The translations under genes and the position numbers were made by a program. Source: Starkeya sp. ORNL1 (GTDB taxonomy: Bacteria > Pseudomonadota > Alphaproteobacteria > Rhizobiales > Xanthobacteraceae). Taken from it: 64,000 nucleotides of DNA. The DNA is taken from the NCBI RefSeq assembly GCF_012971745.1, contig NZ_CP048834.1, forward strand, positions 868,001-932,000. The letters run 5' to 3'. The notes under the pieces were generated by a model. It was not told where the DNA came from, did not search any database, and was given only the letters and a program-made list of their open reading frames with translations. Below are positions 37,892-46,724 of the stretch, in pieces; the stretch's first letter is position 1; the number at the start of each line of letters is the position of its first letter.

Positions 37892-40300
37892 TCAAAGAAA
37901 TGACCGCGCCGCATAACCGCGGGCGAGCGCGCGCATCGGCGCGCCGGCTTCGGTGCCGGCGGCGCGCGCGAGATGCTGCTCGATCTTGGTAAGCGGCACC
38001 GGCCCACCGAGCAGGAAGCCCTGCACGTGATGGCAGCCGACCGATTGCAGATAGCGCAGCTGCTCGCGGGTCTCGACGCCTTCCGCCGTCACCGCGATGC
38101 CGAGCGCACGGGCGAGCCGCACCACGCAGTCGATGATCGCCGCGGCGTCGTCGGTGTGGCCGATATTCTGGGTGAAGCTCTTGTCGATCTTGATGTTGTC
38201 GACGCGGAAGCGGCGGATATAGCCGAGCGAGGAATAGCCGCTGCCGAAATCGTCGAGCGCGATGCGCACGCCCATGGTGCGCAATGCGGAGAGCGCGGCG
38301 AAGGCTTCCGGCTGGTTGCCGAACAGCAGATTCTCGGTGATCTCGATTTCCAGCCGACGCGGATCGAAGCCGGTCTCCCGCAATATTCCCGCGATGGTCG
38401 CGGCAAGGTCGCGGGCGCGGAAATCGACCGGCGAGAGATTGACCGCAAGCTTCAGCTTGCCCCAGTCGCGAGCCTGCGAGCAGGCACGGCGCAGCACCCA
38501 CATGTCGAGGGTGGTGATGAGGCCGGTATGCTCCGCCACCGGTACGAATTCGTTGGGGGGCACCAGGCCGCGGGTCGGGTGGAACCAGCGCACCAGCGCC
38601 TCGAAGCCGATCACCGTCTCGCCGTCGACCGCAAATTGCGGCTGGTAGTGCACGTCGAGCGCGCCCTCGGCCAAGGCGCGGGATAGCTCCACCTCGACCT
38701 CGCGGCGGCGGCGCACCTCGACTTCCATATCCGGCTCGAACAGCCGGAAGGCACCGCGCCCGTCGCTCTTGGCGCGGTAGACCGCGATGTCGGCAAGGCG
38801 GATCAGCTCGTTGGCGGCGAGGCCATGGTCGGGCGCAACGGTGGCACCGATCGAGGCACCGACAATCAGCGTGTGGCCGGCGACCACGGCCGGCCTGCGG
38901 ATGCTCTCCAGGATCGAGGCGCCGAGCGTCGCGATCTCGCCGTCATCGGCACCGACCGGGATCAGCATCACGAATTCGTCGCCGCCGAAGCGGGCGGCAA
39001 GGCCGTCGGGTCCCACCATGGCGTGCATGCGCCGGCCAATCTCGGCGAGCAACAGGTCGCCGAGATGGTGGCCCAGCGTGTCGTTGATGTCCTTGAAGCC
39101 GTCGAGATCGACGAAGAACAGCGCAAGACGGTGCCCCGGTCCGACGTGCCCAAGCTTCTGGCCGAGCACGCGCATCAGCATGGCGCGGTTGGCGAGGCCG
39201 CAGAGCGGGTCGACATAAGCGAGGCGCGAGGCGAGCGCCTCGCTCTCGGCGAGATCCTGCGTGGCACGGCGCGCGTACCACAGCACGATGGCCGCGGCGG
39301 CAAGCAGCAGACCGGCGGTGCCGACCAGAGCCGGCAGCAGCGTCTTCAAGAGCCCGCTGCCCGGATTCTCCGGCAGCCAGGTCAGCCAGGCCGGCGCCAC
39401 CTGCGGATCGGCAAAGGGGATGGCGACCTTCATCCGCTCGTCGCCGTTCAGCTTCTCCGAGATGTGCGGCTCGGCGAGATGCAGTTCGCTGACGAGATCG
39501 CCGAGGAAGTTCTGCTCGAGGAACAGCACCGTGACGGCGACCGGCGGTACGCTGCTCGGCGAAATGACCCGGCCGAAATCCGGGGTGATGCTGACGGCGC
39601 CGACCAGAGCCGGCCGCCCGTCGACCCGCGAATAGGCGGCGCGGAAGATCGGCTCGACCGCATTCTCCACCGCCTCGGCCTTTTTGCCGCTCGCCGCGGC
39701 GGCGGCGCGCTCGGCGCTCGCGGTGTAGGCGCTCTGCACGCCGCGAACCAGCGGCATGATGGCCGGCGCGTCGAACGGCGCCTGGTCGGCCGGCACCAGG
39801 GCGCCATCGATCGAGGCATAGCCGAGCTGGTCGTCGAGCACGACAAACGAGCGGTCATGGTGCTGGGTGTTGTGCAGCCAGCTGCCGAAATTCTTGTGCA
39901 CCCATTCGACGTCGAGGAAATAGGCGGTGCGCAGAACCGATTCGTCCCAGTGCGCGAAGCTGGACAGATCGCGCTGCAGCGAGGCGGCGCGGCGCTCGAG
40001 CGATTCCGAGACCATTTCCGCCCAGCGCTGGCGCGAAGCGGCATCGATGCGCTCGGCCGCCACCAGCGCAAAAGCGCCCATCGCCGCCACCGCCGCCATG
40101 ATGACGAGCGCGACGGCAATGATCATGCGGTCGCCGGGACCGGCGCTGCGCCCTATCGGACTGCGGCTCACAGGCACGCCCCGTCCGCTGCGCGACGGCA
40201 CGCCGATGCCCGGTCGCACCCGCCCGGCCGGACGTTCGTTCGGCCGCTGACGCAGGCCTGCATACCCAACGCTCCCTCGATCACGGTGAATTCGGATCAA
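37892..40300 (-). CDS. Membrane GGDEF-EAL c-di-GMP turnover protein with CHASE4-like sensor
   Basis: About 802 aa. Two membrane helices (about 60-82 and 318-340) frame a periplasmic CHASE4-like sensor (SFAHWDESVLRTAYF, HNTQHHDRSFVVLDD). A GGDEF domain follows with RFGGDEF (about 440), then an EAL domain with GFEALVRW (about 567), ITENLLFG, DDFGSGYSSL and EGVET. Both catalytic signatures look intact, so it could make or break c-di-GMP. The first 58 residues are Arg/Pro-rich and the true start may be near residue 59. Confidence 0.92.
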   Translation of the reverse strand: MIRIHRDRGSVGYAGLRQRPNERPAGRVRPGIGVPSRSGRGVPVSRSPIGRSAGPGDRMIIAVALVIMAAVAAMGAFALVAAERIDAASRQRWAEMVSESLERRAASLQRDLSSFAHWDESVLRTAYFLDVEWVHKNFGSWLHNTQHHDRSFVVLDDQLGYASIDGALVPADQAPFDAPAIMPLVRGVQSAYTASAERAAAAASGKKAEAVENAVEPIFRAAYSRVDGRPALVGAVSITPDFGRVISPSSVPPVAVTVLFLEQNFLGDLVSELHLAEPHISEKLNGDERMKVAIPFADPQVAPAWLTWLPENPGSGLLKTLLPALVGTAGLLLAAAAIVLWYARRATQDLAESEALASRLAYVDPLCGLANRAMLMRVLGQKLGHVGPGHRLALFFVDLDGFKDINDTLGHHLGDLLLAEIGRRMHAMVGPDGLAARFGGDEFVMLIPVGADDGEIATLGASILESIRRPAVVAGHTLIVGASIGATVAPDHGLAANELIRLADIAVYRAKSDGRGAFRLFEPDMEVEVRRRREVEVELSRALAEGALDVHYQPQFAVDGETVIGFEALVRWFHPTRGLVPPNEFVPVAEHTGLITTLDMWVLRRACSQARDWGKLKLAVNLSPVDFRARDLAATIAGILRETGFDPRRLEIEITENLLFGNQPEAFAALSALRTMGVRIALDDFGSGYSSLGYIRRFRVDNIKIDKSFTQNIGHTDDAAAIIDCVVRLARALGIAVTAEGVETREQLRYLQSVGCHHVQGFLLGGPVPLTKIEQHLARAAGTEAGAPMRALARGYAARSFL

Positions 40301-40515
40301 TCTAATCCAAATTCATGAAACGCGATCAATGTCACAACAATCGGAGCCGACGTCGCCTGGAAACCGCGTGGCCCGAAAACCACGTCGCACTTTTCGGCTC
40401 GCGCCTCCGGATTGTAGCCGGCCACACTTAACGCTCGATTGAGCTTACGCTGCGGAGCCGCCGGTGATTGCGATTCCGCCGCGCGGCGCCAGCCTATTCG
40501 GTTCTCGCTGCCGTG

Positions 40516-41898
40516 TCAGAACCAAAGCGCCGCAATGCCGAGAAAGGCGAAGAATCCAACGACATCCGTCACCGTCGTCACGAACGGACCAGAGGAAACC
40601 GCCGGATCGATCTTCATGCGCGCCAGCGCCAAGGGTATCAATATGCCACCGAGCGCGGCGGCGACCAGATTGATGATCATCGCCAGGGCGATGACAAAGC
40701 CGAGATCGATGGCGCCGAAGCGCGCAAACACCACCAGCGCCATGATGACGGCGAAGGCAACGCCGTTGAACAGCCCGACCAGCAGCTCGCGGCCGATGAC
40801 CCGGCCGGCATTGCTGGCGCGCAATTCGCGGGTCGCCAGCGCGCGTACCGCCACCGTCATGGTCTGCGTGCCGGCATTGCCGCCCTGGCTGGCGACGATC
40901 GGCATCAGCACCGCGAGCGCCACCATGCGCTGCAATTCGTCGGCGAACAGCGAGATCACGGCGGATGCGAGATTGGCGGCGATCAGATTGAGGAACAGCC
41001 AGGAGAAGCGGCTCTTGGCGATGTACCAGAAGCTGTCGGACAGCTCTTCGTCCGCCGCGACACCGCCGAGCGCCTTGACGTCCTCGTCCGCCTCTTCCTG
41101 GATGACGTCGACGATGTCGTCGATGGTGAGCACGCCGACAAGGCGGCCCGCCTCATCGACCACCGGCGCCGAGATCAGATTGTAGCGCTCGAAGACGCGG
41201 GCGACGTCTTCCTGGTCGTCGACAGCCTTCACCACATGACGGTCGGGCGTCACCACCTCGCCGAGCTTAACTGTGCGTTTGGTGCGCACCAGCCGGTCGA
41301 GCGGCACCGAGCCGGTGTGCCGATAGGAGGGATCGACGACGAAGACCTCGAAGAAGGTCTCCGGCAGGCCCTCGGTCTCGCCAATATAGTCCAGCGTCTG
41401 GCCGACCGTCCAAAACGGCGGCAATGCGATGAACTCGGTCTGCATGCGCCGGCCGGCGCTTTCCTCGGGATAATCGAGGCTGCGCTGCAGGGCGGCGCGC
41501 TCCGGCATCGGGAGCTGGCCGAGAATCTCCTGCTTCTCGGCGTCGTCGAGGTCCTCGAGGATGTAGACCGCGTCGTCGGAATCGATGTCGCGCACGCCCT
41601 CGGCGACGGTGGCGGACGGCAGCCCCTCGAGGATCTGCACGCGCACCGTCTCGTCGAGCTCGGTCAGCGCGGTGAAGTCGAAATCCGCGCCGAGCAGTTG
41701 GATCAGCTTCGGCCGGTCTTCGGGATCCAGCGCTTCCAGCAGCGCCGCGACGTCGACCTCGTGCAGATCAGAGACGAGTGCGCGCAGCAGTTCGACATTG
41801 CCGGCCGCGATGGCGGCCCCGACCCGGGCGACGAAGTCCGGATCCGGCCCTTCGGTCTCCGGCCGGGAAGCGACGGCGAGTTCGTCCTCTTCGCGCAT
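40516..41898 (-). CDS. mgtE: Magnesium transporter MgtE
   Basis: A 460-aa Mg2+ channel. Layout: N-terminal MgtE_N helical domain (residues 20-140), a CBS pair (about 145-270, with SAPVVDEAGRLVGVLTIDDI), and a C-terminal membrane domain with five helices (MPIVASQGGNAGTQTMTVAVRAL is the channel signature). The start at 41898 has GGAGAAG upstream; a longer open frame adds unlikely sequence. Mg2+ bound between the cytosolic domains closes the pore. No Mg2+ riboswitch was recognised upstream. Confidence 0.95.
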   Translation of the reverse strand: MREEDELAVASRPETEGPDPDFVARVGAAIAAGNVELLRALVSDLHEVDVAALLEALDPEDRPKLIQLLGADFDFTALTELDETVRVQILEGLPSATVAEGVRDIDSDDAVYILEDLDDAEKQEILGQLPMPERAALQRSLDYPEESAGRRMQTEFIALPPFWTVGQTLDYIGETEGLPETFFEVFVVDPSYRHTGSVPLDRLVRTKRTVKLGEVVTPDRHVVKAVDDQEDVARVFERYNLISAPVVDEAGRLVGVLTIDDIVDVIQEEADEDVKALGGVAADEELSDSFWYIAKSRFSWLFLNLIAANLASAVISLFADELQRMVALAVLMPIVASQGGNAGTQTMTVAVRALATRELRASNAGRVIGRELLVGLFNGVAFAVIMALVVFARFGAIDLGFVIALAMIINLVAAALGGILIPLALARMKIDPAVSSGPFVTTVTDVVGFFAFLGIAALWF

Positions 41899-42143
41899 GG
41901 CGCTTCTCCGGTCCGGTGGTGAAATGGGAATCTTCGGCCTTCTCTTAGGAAGTGGCGTTCCCCAAGGCAAATTGCGCGAACGCCCTCCCCGGCGGCGCGG
42001 CGACGCAGCGTCCCAACGCCAGAACGTATCTCCGCGAGGTCGTATGCACGGGATCGTGAGAATTATCGTGAATATGGCTGGCACTTTCCCCAGCGCCAGC
42101 CGTTAGCCTCCCACATAGACAGTGCAGAACAGGAGTTTGCGTG

Positions 42144-42521
42144 ATGCGCAAGATCATTACCGTCGCTATAGCTGCCCTCACATTGGGCGCCGCTACCGTC
42201 TCAACCACTGCCGTGGAAGCACGGGAGTGGCGTAACCAAGGTTGGAACGGGAATCATCACGGTGGCGGCCGCCATTATTCTGGAAATTATTATGGCCATG
42301 GCTATCTTGGTCACGGCTATGGCTACCGAGGCTACGGCTATCGCGGCTATAACAATGACGGCGCCCTCGCCGCCGGCATCATTGGTGGCATCGCCGCAGG
42401 CGCGCTGATAGGCAGCGCCGCGCGCGACAGCTACGCCCCGGCCTGCACGCGCTATCGGTCCTATGATCCCGACAGCGGCACTTTCGTCGGCAGGAATGGC
42501 GTCCGCTACGCCTGCCAGTAA
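42144..42521 (+). CDS. BA14K-like secreted glycine/tyrosine-rich protein
   Basis: A 125-aa protein with a signal peptide (MRKIITVAIAALTLGAATVS), a Gly/His/Tyr-rich repeat region (YGHGYLGHGYGYRGYGY), a glycine-zipper helix (AAGIIGGIAAGALIGSAA), and a C-terminal motif CTRYRSYDPDSGTFVGRNG ending in Cys. The last part is the BA14K family signature first described in Brucella. AGGAG lies 8 nt before the ATG at 42144. The product is probably periplasmic or outer-membrane associated. Confidence 0.82.
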   Translation: MRKIITVAIAALTLGAATVSTTAVEAREWRNQGWNGNHHGGGRHYSGNYYGHGYLGHGYGYRGYGYRGYNNDGALAAGIIGGIAAGALIGSAARDSYAPACTRYRSYDPDSGTFVGRNGVRYACQ

Positions 42522-42557
42522 CCACAGTCCAGCGCCGCCTTGCGCGGCGAAGTCGCA

Positions 42558-42592
42558 GGGCCCATCCTCGAAAGCGGGTGGGCCCGTTTTCG
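42558..42592 (+). terminator. Probable rho-independent terminator of the BA14K-like gene
   Basis: GGGCCCATCC...GGGTGGGCCC forms a 10-bp stem with one G-U pair and a loop of about 9 nt. It is followed by GTTTTCG, 37 nt after the stop. Confidence 0.75.
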
Positions 42593-42614
42593 TGCTCGTT
42601 AGGTCCGTGAGACG

Positions 42615-43094
42615 ATGCGTCCGATGGCACGCGCCGCGTTCCTGGTCGCCGCCATACTCGTCTATGGCGCCTGGCTCTGCGTGCCGCTGCTCTTTCTGCT
42701 GTTACCGCTCACCCGCTGGCACCTTGCCGGCTATGCCGCATTCGCCGCGGTGAGCTTCGCCTGGCAGCGTATCCATGCCGCGCGCCTGCTCGATGCCGGC
42801 CTGCCGGCATGGCCGTCCTTTCCGCTGGCGGCGCTGATGTTCACACTGGGCTGCGCAGCAAGCGAACCGGCGGGAATGCTCTATGCGATCGTGCCGAGCG
42901 ATGATGGCAGCAGCGGTGCGCTGCCGCCGACCCCGGTGCTCGATGTGATCGGCGGGCTGCTGGAATCCTATGCTCCCGCCAGCCATGGCGATCTCATCAT
43001 CGGCTCGCTGATTACGGCCTTCATTGCACCGCCGCTCGCCGCCTCTATCCTGCTGGCGCTGGTTCCAACCGCGCACAGGGAGCGCGTTGCCTGA
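42615..43094 (+). CDS. Hypothetical four-helix membrane protein
   Basis: A 159-aa protein with hydrophobic helices at about 6-30, 36-54, 66-92 and 124-150. No known family is recognised. The stop overlaps the acylphosphatase start by one base (TGATG), so the two are probably co-translated. Confidence 0.65.
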   Translation: MRPMARAAFLVAAILVYGAWLCVPLLFLLLPLTRWHLAGYAAFAAVSFAWQRIHAARLLDAGLPAWPSFPLAALMFTLGCAASEPAGMLYAIVPSDDGSSGALPPTPVLDVIGGLLESYAPASHGDLIIGSLITAFIAPPLAASILLALVPTAHRERVA

Positions 43095-43375
43095 TGCATA
43101 CCGCCCGTATCATCGTCCATGGCCGCGTGCAGGGCGTCGGCTATCGTGCCTTCGTCGCCGACGAGGCCGAGCGGCTCGGCGCGCGCGGGTGGGTGCGCAA
43201 CCGAGCCGACGGAACGGTGGAGGCGCTGGTCGGCGGCGGGACGGATCTCGTCGAGGCCATGGTCGCCGCCTGCCGGCGCGGGCCGCGCATGGCCGAAGTG
43301 ACGAGGATCGACGTGCTGCCGGCCGATGGCGAGCCGCTGCCGGAAGGCTTCGACCATATCCGCGCGATGTTCTAG
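43094..43375 (+). CDS. acyP: Acylphosphatase
   Basis: A 93-aa enzyme hydrolysing acyl phosphates. The signature HGRVQGVGYRAFVADEA carries the phosphate-binding loop with Arg18, and GWVRNRADGTVEA carries the catalytic Asn36. Length and motifs are standard. It is coupled to the upstream membrane gene and convergent with lipB. Confidence 0.95.
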   Translation: MHTARIIVHGRVQGVGYRAFVADEAERLGARGWVRNRADGTVEALVGGGTDLVEAMVAACRRGPRMAEVTRIDVLPADGEPLPEGFDHIRAMF

Positions 43376-43384
43376 TCCGCGGTT

Positions 43385-44107
43385 CTAATCCGTGGTCGGA
43401 CCGAACACCGCCTCGAATTCGCGCCGCAGCGCGATGTCCACATCCGCCATGTCGGCGGTGAGGCCGAGATCCATCAGGCTGGTGACGCCATGCTGACGCA
43501 CGCCGCACGGCACGATGCCGTCATAATGCGACAGGTCCGGATCGACGTTCAGCGCGACGCCATGCAGCGTCACCCAGCGCCGCACGCGGATGCCGATGGC
43601 GGCGATCTTGTCCTCGGCCTCGCCCGGCTTGTCGGGACGCTTCACCCAGACGCCGACGCGGTCCTCGCGCCGTTCGCCGCGCACATGGAAGGACCACAGC
43701 GTGCGGATCAGCCATTCCTCAAGGGCGGCGACATAGCGCCGGAGGTCCGGCTGGCGGCGCTTGAGGTCCAGCATCACATAGGCGATGCGCTGGCCCGGCC
43801 CGTGATAGGTGAACTGCCCGCCCCGTCCGGTCTGGAATACGGGCAAGCGCTCGGGATCGACCAGATCCTCGCGCCGCGCGCTGGTGCCGGCGGTGTAGAG
43901 TGCCGGGTGTTCCAGCAGCCAAACCGTCTCCGGCGCCCGCCCCTCGGAGATCGCTGTGGACAGCGCATCCATCTCGGCGAGCGCGTCGGGATAGGCGACC
44001 GCGGAATCGGAGATGCGCCAGCGCACCGGCGGCGCGCCGGCTTGCGCGAACAGCCTGGTGTCCAGGCTGTCGCGGGCGCTGCGGGGCATGGTGTCGGCGT
44101 CGCTCAT
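43385..44107 (-). CDS. lipB: Octanoyltransferase LipB
   Basis: About 240 aa. It moves octanoyl from acyl-carrier protein to lipoyl domains. Substrate and active-site segments are visible: [52 protein letters not shown] with the catalytic lysine, and [15 protein letters not shown] with the catalytic cysteine. The start at 44107 (MSDADTMP) is preferred to one three codons upstream. It is the last core gene before tRNA-Leu and the island. Confidence 0.95.
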   Translation of the reverse strand: MSDADTMPRSARDSLDTRLFAQAGAPPVRWRISDSAVAYPDALAEMDALSTAISEGRAPETVWLLEHPALYTAGTSARREDLVDPERLPVFQTGRGGQFTYHGPGQRIAYVMLDLKRRQPDLRRYVAALEEWLIRTLWSFHVRGERREDRVGVWVKRPDKPGEAEDKIAAIGIRVRRWVTLHGVALNVDPDLSHYDGIVPCGVRQHGVTSLMDLGLTADMADVDIALRREFEAVFGPTTD

Positions 44108-44253
44108 GGCCCACACATAATCATCGGCGTGCGGAATGTCTCGCCTGTCGGGGACAGGGCCTGAGAGCAGCCGTCGAGCCCTTGTGAACGCCGGTTCGAT
44201 CTGTTAGACGATCCCCCGCTCGCGGACCGGCCTGAGGCTGCTTCGCGCTGCAT

Positions 44254-44338
44254 GCGGTCGTGGCGGAATTGGTAGACGCGCTGCCTTGAGGTGGCAGTGG
44301 GTAACACCGTGGAGGTTCGAGTCCTCTCGACCGCACCA
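44254..44338 (+). tRNA. tRNA-Leu (anticodon GAG)
   Basis: An 85-nt class II tRNA. The acceptor stem GCGGTCG/CGACCGC is followed by discriminator A and an encoded CCA. The anticodon stem CTGCC/GGCAG closes the loop TTGAGGT, so the anticodon is GAG, and the T-arm contains GGTTCGAGTCC. A long variable arm follows the anticodon stem. The integrase gene begins the accessory region 25 nt beyond its 3' end. Confidence 0.97.
44311..44338 (+). other. Probable integration site (att) in the tRNA-Leu 3' end
   Basis: The 3' end of tRNA-Leu directly abuts a tyrosine integrase gene, the usual sign that an element has integrated by recombination at the T-arm/CCA end and restored the tRNA. The outer direct repeat is not found inside the window, so the right junction should lie beyond 64000. 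Confidence 0.55.
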
Positions 44339-44363
44339 TCTCTTAGATTGTGCATTGATTTCA

Positions 44364-45443
44364 TTATCCTTTTCGGCCTTTATCCCGCACCGGCAGACCG
44401 GGTGCGGGAATAGATGTTCCGGCATCGTTCGATAAGAGATGCATGGCGTTCGTCGCGAGGCGCTTTCGGTCCGCCTTTTTCGTGTAGAGCGACGCCATTG
44501 TGCCGCCTGTCCATCCGAAGATGGCTTCCAATTGCGCAACCGTCGCCCCGGCATTGGCCGCCCTGGTCGCCGCGATCTTCCGCACGCCATGCGCTGAGCC
44601 GGGAACGCCGGCCGCCTTGCACGCTTCCCGAAATTCGTTCCCGAATGATTCCTTGGTGAGCGGGCGCCCATTTGCGCCGGCGATGAAGGTCAGATCGCCA
44701 CAGGGACCAGTATCCAGTGTCGCGCGGAGCACAGGCAGGATTGGCAACGTCACCTCGACAGTCTCGCCGCTCTTCTCGGTCTTGATCGTTGCAATGCCGT
44801 CGCGAACATGAGGACGCCCAAGGCGAACAGCGTCGCCACGCCGGAGGCCGGTGAAGGCCAGCACGTCGAGCCACACCCGCTGACGGGTGCCGATCGGCCA
44901 GCGTGCCTCGTATGCGGCGATGTGTTCTTCGGTCCACGGGGGGAAGCCGTCGCCGGCCTTCCGCGGCGGGTTATCGACGCCTGCGGTCGGATCGGTCTTG
45001 ACCATCTCGGCTTTCACAGCCCATCGGAAAAGCCCCCTCATGGCGTCGAGGAAATTGCGGGCCTGCGCCGGCGTCGCGGCGCGCCGCTCCTTGCCAGCGA
45101 TGATCTGCGCCTTGGTGATCTTCGACAGCGGCTGATGGCCCGCGGCCTTGATGACATGGACAAAGATATTGTCCCGCTGACGCCGCGTCGCCTCGGAAAG
45201 GCCCGACCACTCGGTAGTCTCCCGATATCGAGCGAGCAGCCAGGTCAACGATCCGGCAGACGGAGCAGCCTTTGCAGGTCGCTGGTTGCCGGCCAGGGCG
45301 GCTTGGTACTCGGAATCGAATTCCGGCGTTCCGAACGCGGCGCGAATACGGATCCGACGCCCCTGCCCTTTCCGCACGTACCACACGGTGTTGCCGTGCC
45401 GTGTGATTTCGCGATGCAAGTGCGGGGGGCGCGGGCGGGGCAT
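44364..45443 (-). CDS. int: Tyrosine-type site-specific integrase
   Basis: A 359-aa phage-type integrase: an N-terminal arm-binding region, an SAM-like core-binding domain (about 65-160), and a catalytic domain. The catalytic set is visible as R201 (FTGLRRGDAV), K224 (IKTEKSG), H285 and R288 (SAHGVRKI), W311 (FGWTGG) and Y320 (ASLYTKK). It is transcribed toward the tRNA. It should integrate and, with a directionality factor, excise the element. Confidence 0.93.
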   Translation of the reverse strand: MPRPRPPHLHREITRHGNTVWYVRKGQGRRIRIRAAFGTPEFDSEYQAALAGNQRPAKAAPSAGSLTWLLARYRETTEWSGLSEATRRQRDNIFVHVIKAAGHQPLSKITKAQIIAGKERRAATPAQARNFLDAMRGLFRWAVKAEMVKTDPTAGVDNPPRKAGDGFPPWTEEHIAAYEARWPIGTRQRVWLDVLAFTGLRRGDAVRLGRPHVRDGIATIKTEKSGETVEVTLPILPVLRATLDTGPCGDLTFIAGANGRPLTKESFGNEFREACKAAGVPGSAHGVRKIAATRAANAGATVAQLEAIFGWTGGTMASLYTKKADRKRLATNAMHLLSNDAGTSIPAPGLPVRDKGRKG

Positions 45444-45445
45444 GG

Positions 45446-45640
45446 CTACATTCCCAAATCCGGTTCAGGGAGCCCGTGCGTGGGAAGATCGAACGGAACG
45501 ACGGGCGGCTTGCCAGGAATGATGATGATCTTGCCGTCCTTGTCGACTTCCACCCGCGCGACACCAATCCCCGCTGCCTCGACCGCCTTAACCGCCGCCG
45601 TCAGGTCTCGTTGACGGAAGGTGCAAGGCCCGCGCGACAT
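45446..45640 (-). CDS. Small island protein upstream of integrase (64 aa)
   Basis: A 64-aa protein starting MSRGPCTFRQRDLTAAVKAV and continuing with a VEVDKDGKIIIIPGKPP strand. Proteins with this pattern often lie beside integrases in alphaproteobacterial prophages, but no function is known. The start at 45640 overlaps the upstream stop (ATGA), and the stop lies 2 nt from the integrase start, so int is in the same transcript. Confidence 0.7.
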   Translation of the reverse strand: MSRGPCTFRQRDLTAAVKAVEAAGIGVARVEVDKDGKIIIIPGKPPVVPFDLPTHGLPEPDLGM

Positions 45641-45870
45641 CAGTTCACCACCTCGACGCCGATGGCCTCGCGCGCGGCGAGCCACGCCTCAACAGCAGCG
45701 ACGCGGGCGCATAGCGGCGCTGTTGGGCTCGACGATCGGCGGAAGCCAGGGAACGGCGCTTGCTGATCCTTCGCGCGCCGGCGGAGCGTGTCGGCGGAGA
45801 TGCATACCCCGCGCTCACCTAGGAATCGCTGGATAGCGCCGGTGGTCATGAAGATGCGATCCATGCTCAT
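45640..45870 (-). CDS. Possible excisionase / small DNA-binding protein
   Basis: A 76-aa protein with a predicted winged-helix pattern: ATGAIQRFL-type first helix (MTTGAIQRFLGERGVCISAD), TLRRRAKDQQAPFPGF, and a final VEAWLAAREA helix. This looks like AlpA/Xis-type DNA-binding folds. The position two genes before int on the same strand is where recombination directionality factors often sit. The assignment is inference. Confidence 0.5.
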   Translation of the reverse strand: MSMDRIFMTTGAIQRFLGERGVCISADTLRRRAKDQQAPFPGFRRSSSPTAPLCARVAAVEAWLAAREAIGVEVVN

Positions 45871-45888
45871 GCTGGCGACACCGCCCGC

Positions 45889-46095
45889 TCAGAGGGCGAT
45901 GTCGGGCGAGGCGGGCTCGCGCCGGAAGAAGTCGAGGATGATGTACGCTGCCTCGGCGCTGGTAGAGCGAACGTTGCGCGACGCCGCATCTTGCAGCCTC
46001 GACTTGATCGACGCTGGAACGCGGACCATAACGTTGACCAGTTCTTCGCTCTTGGCCGTCCGCGCGTATCGAGGGGTCGCCGAATCTTCGGACAT
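45889..46095 (-). CDS. Ribbon-helix-helix-like regulator
   Basis: About 68 aa. The segment ELVNVMVRVPASIKSRLQDA then ASRNVRSTSAEAAYIILDFF has the strand-helix-helix pattern of Arc/CopG-type repressors. The ATG at 46095 is chosen because AAGGAG lies about 10 nt upstream; a TTG seven codons earlier is less likely. It heads the leftward int transcript and faces the GTGAC array region, so it may bind there. Confidence 0.6.
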   Translation of the reverse strand: MSEDSATPRYARTAKSEELVNVMVRVPASIKSRLQDAASRNVRSTSAEAAYIILDFFRREPASPDIAL

Positions 46096-46139
46096 TTGGA
46101 ACGCTCCTTTTTGCAAGTGCTAATGACGTATATCGATCA

Positions 46140-46165
46140 GAACGTAGCGTGAACGTAAAGAACGC
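46140..46165. promoter_or_regulatory. Direct GAACGT repeats upstream of the ribbon-helix-helix gene
   Basis: GAACGT occurs at 46140-46145 and 46151-46156, and GAACGC at 46160-46165. Spaced direct hexamers close to the promoter of an Arc-type gene are typical self-operator sites. No binding evidence exists. Confidence 0.35.
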
Positions 46166-46242
46166 CCGAAATGGATTGCCGTGTAAAAGCGCGGGTTTTC
46201 TCGGACAGATCGCGGACAAGGCCTCAAGACGCGGTTCTGAGC

Positions 46243-46331
46243 GTGACATGCCGGGTTCGCCTTGTGACGCCCGCGAAGGGCTTTGTGACGCAAGGCGCGG
46301 GCGATGTGACATGCGGCGCGCCGGCGGTGAC
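46243..46331 (+). repeat. Five GTGAC motifs at exact 21-bp intervals
   Basis: GTGAC occurs at 46243, 46264, 46285, 46306 and 46327, each step exactly 21 bp, or two helical turns. The base after each is A or G, and the 15 or so bases between are not conserved. The array lies in a 390-nt stretch without a recognised gene. An open frame at 46171-46491 (+) would read it as a Val-Thr heptad (VT-x5), so a coding origin cannot be excluded. Confidence 0.6.
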
Positions 46332-46487
46332 ATTCCGCCTGGACAAAAGGCGGTCAAAAACTGGACGGATGGCGGTCATTCACGAGCGCGTGAGAATACG
46401 CGCGCTGCGTCAAACCATGCAAAACGGCGGGTTTGGACGAGTCGAGAGGTATGCTCCGGCCGTCGCACTCGGCCGGGGTCCAGTCGT

Positions 46488-46724
46488 TTAGACGGCGCGA
46501 AGCATGTCCCAATGCATATTGAGCCGAAGCCTGAAACCCGGGACGTCGTGCGCGGCGATCGCGACGCCGGCACCCTCAGCGCCGAAGAACACCTCAGCGC
46601 CTAGCGCCCGGCCGGGATAGGCATCAGCAAGGGCGGCCTTGATCATCTCGACGCCGGCGGCAACGCGCGCTTGGGCATCGATATGCGGCGGTATAGCCGC
46701 GGCGGGAGGCGATTCCTTGCGCAT
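46488..46724 (-). CDS. Small island protein, 78 aa (unrecognised)
   Basis: It starts at the ATG at 46724, which overlaps the upstream stop (TGATG). The product (MRKESPPAAAIPPHIDAQAR ... GFRLRLNMHWDML) is soluble with no known motif. It is the last of three overlapping leftward genes controlled from the XRE divergent promoter region. Confidence 0.55.
   Translation of the reverse strand: MRKESPPAAAIPPHIDAQARVAAGVEMIKAALADAYPGRALGAEVFFGAEGAGVAIAAHDVPGFRLRLNMHWDMLRAV

Noticed and set aside
38825..40318. 497-aa open frame antisense to the GGDEF-EAL gene
   Set aside because: No recognisable domain; the opposite strand has intact GGDEF and EAL signatures.
41899..42143. Magnesium riboswitch before mgtE
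   Set aside because: The upstream DNA shows no M-box or ykoK-like conserved core that I can recognise.
46243..46331. CRISPR array
   Set aside because: Only five bases are conserved per unit and the unit is 21 bp; CRISPR repeats are at least about 23 bp and nearly identical. No cas gene is nearby.
46149..46604. 151-aa plus-strand ORF over the GTGAC array
   Set aside because: No ribosome-binding site, Arg/Cys-rich composition, and it runs into the opposite-strand gene at 46488-46724. The alternative frame at 46171-46491 is kept only as a possibility within the array finding.
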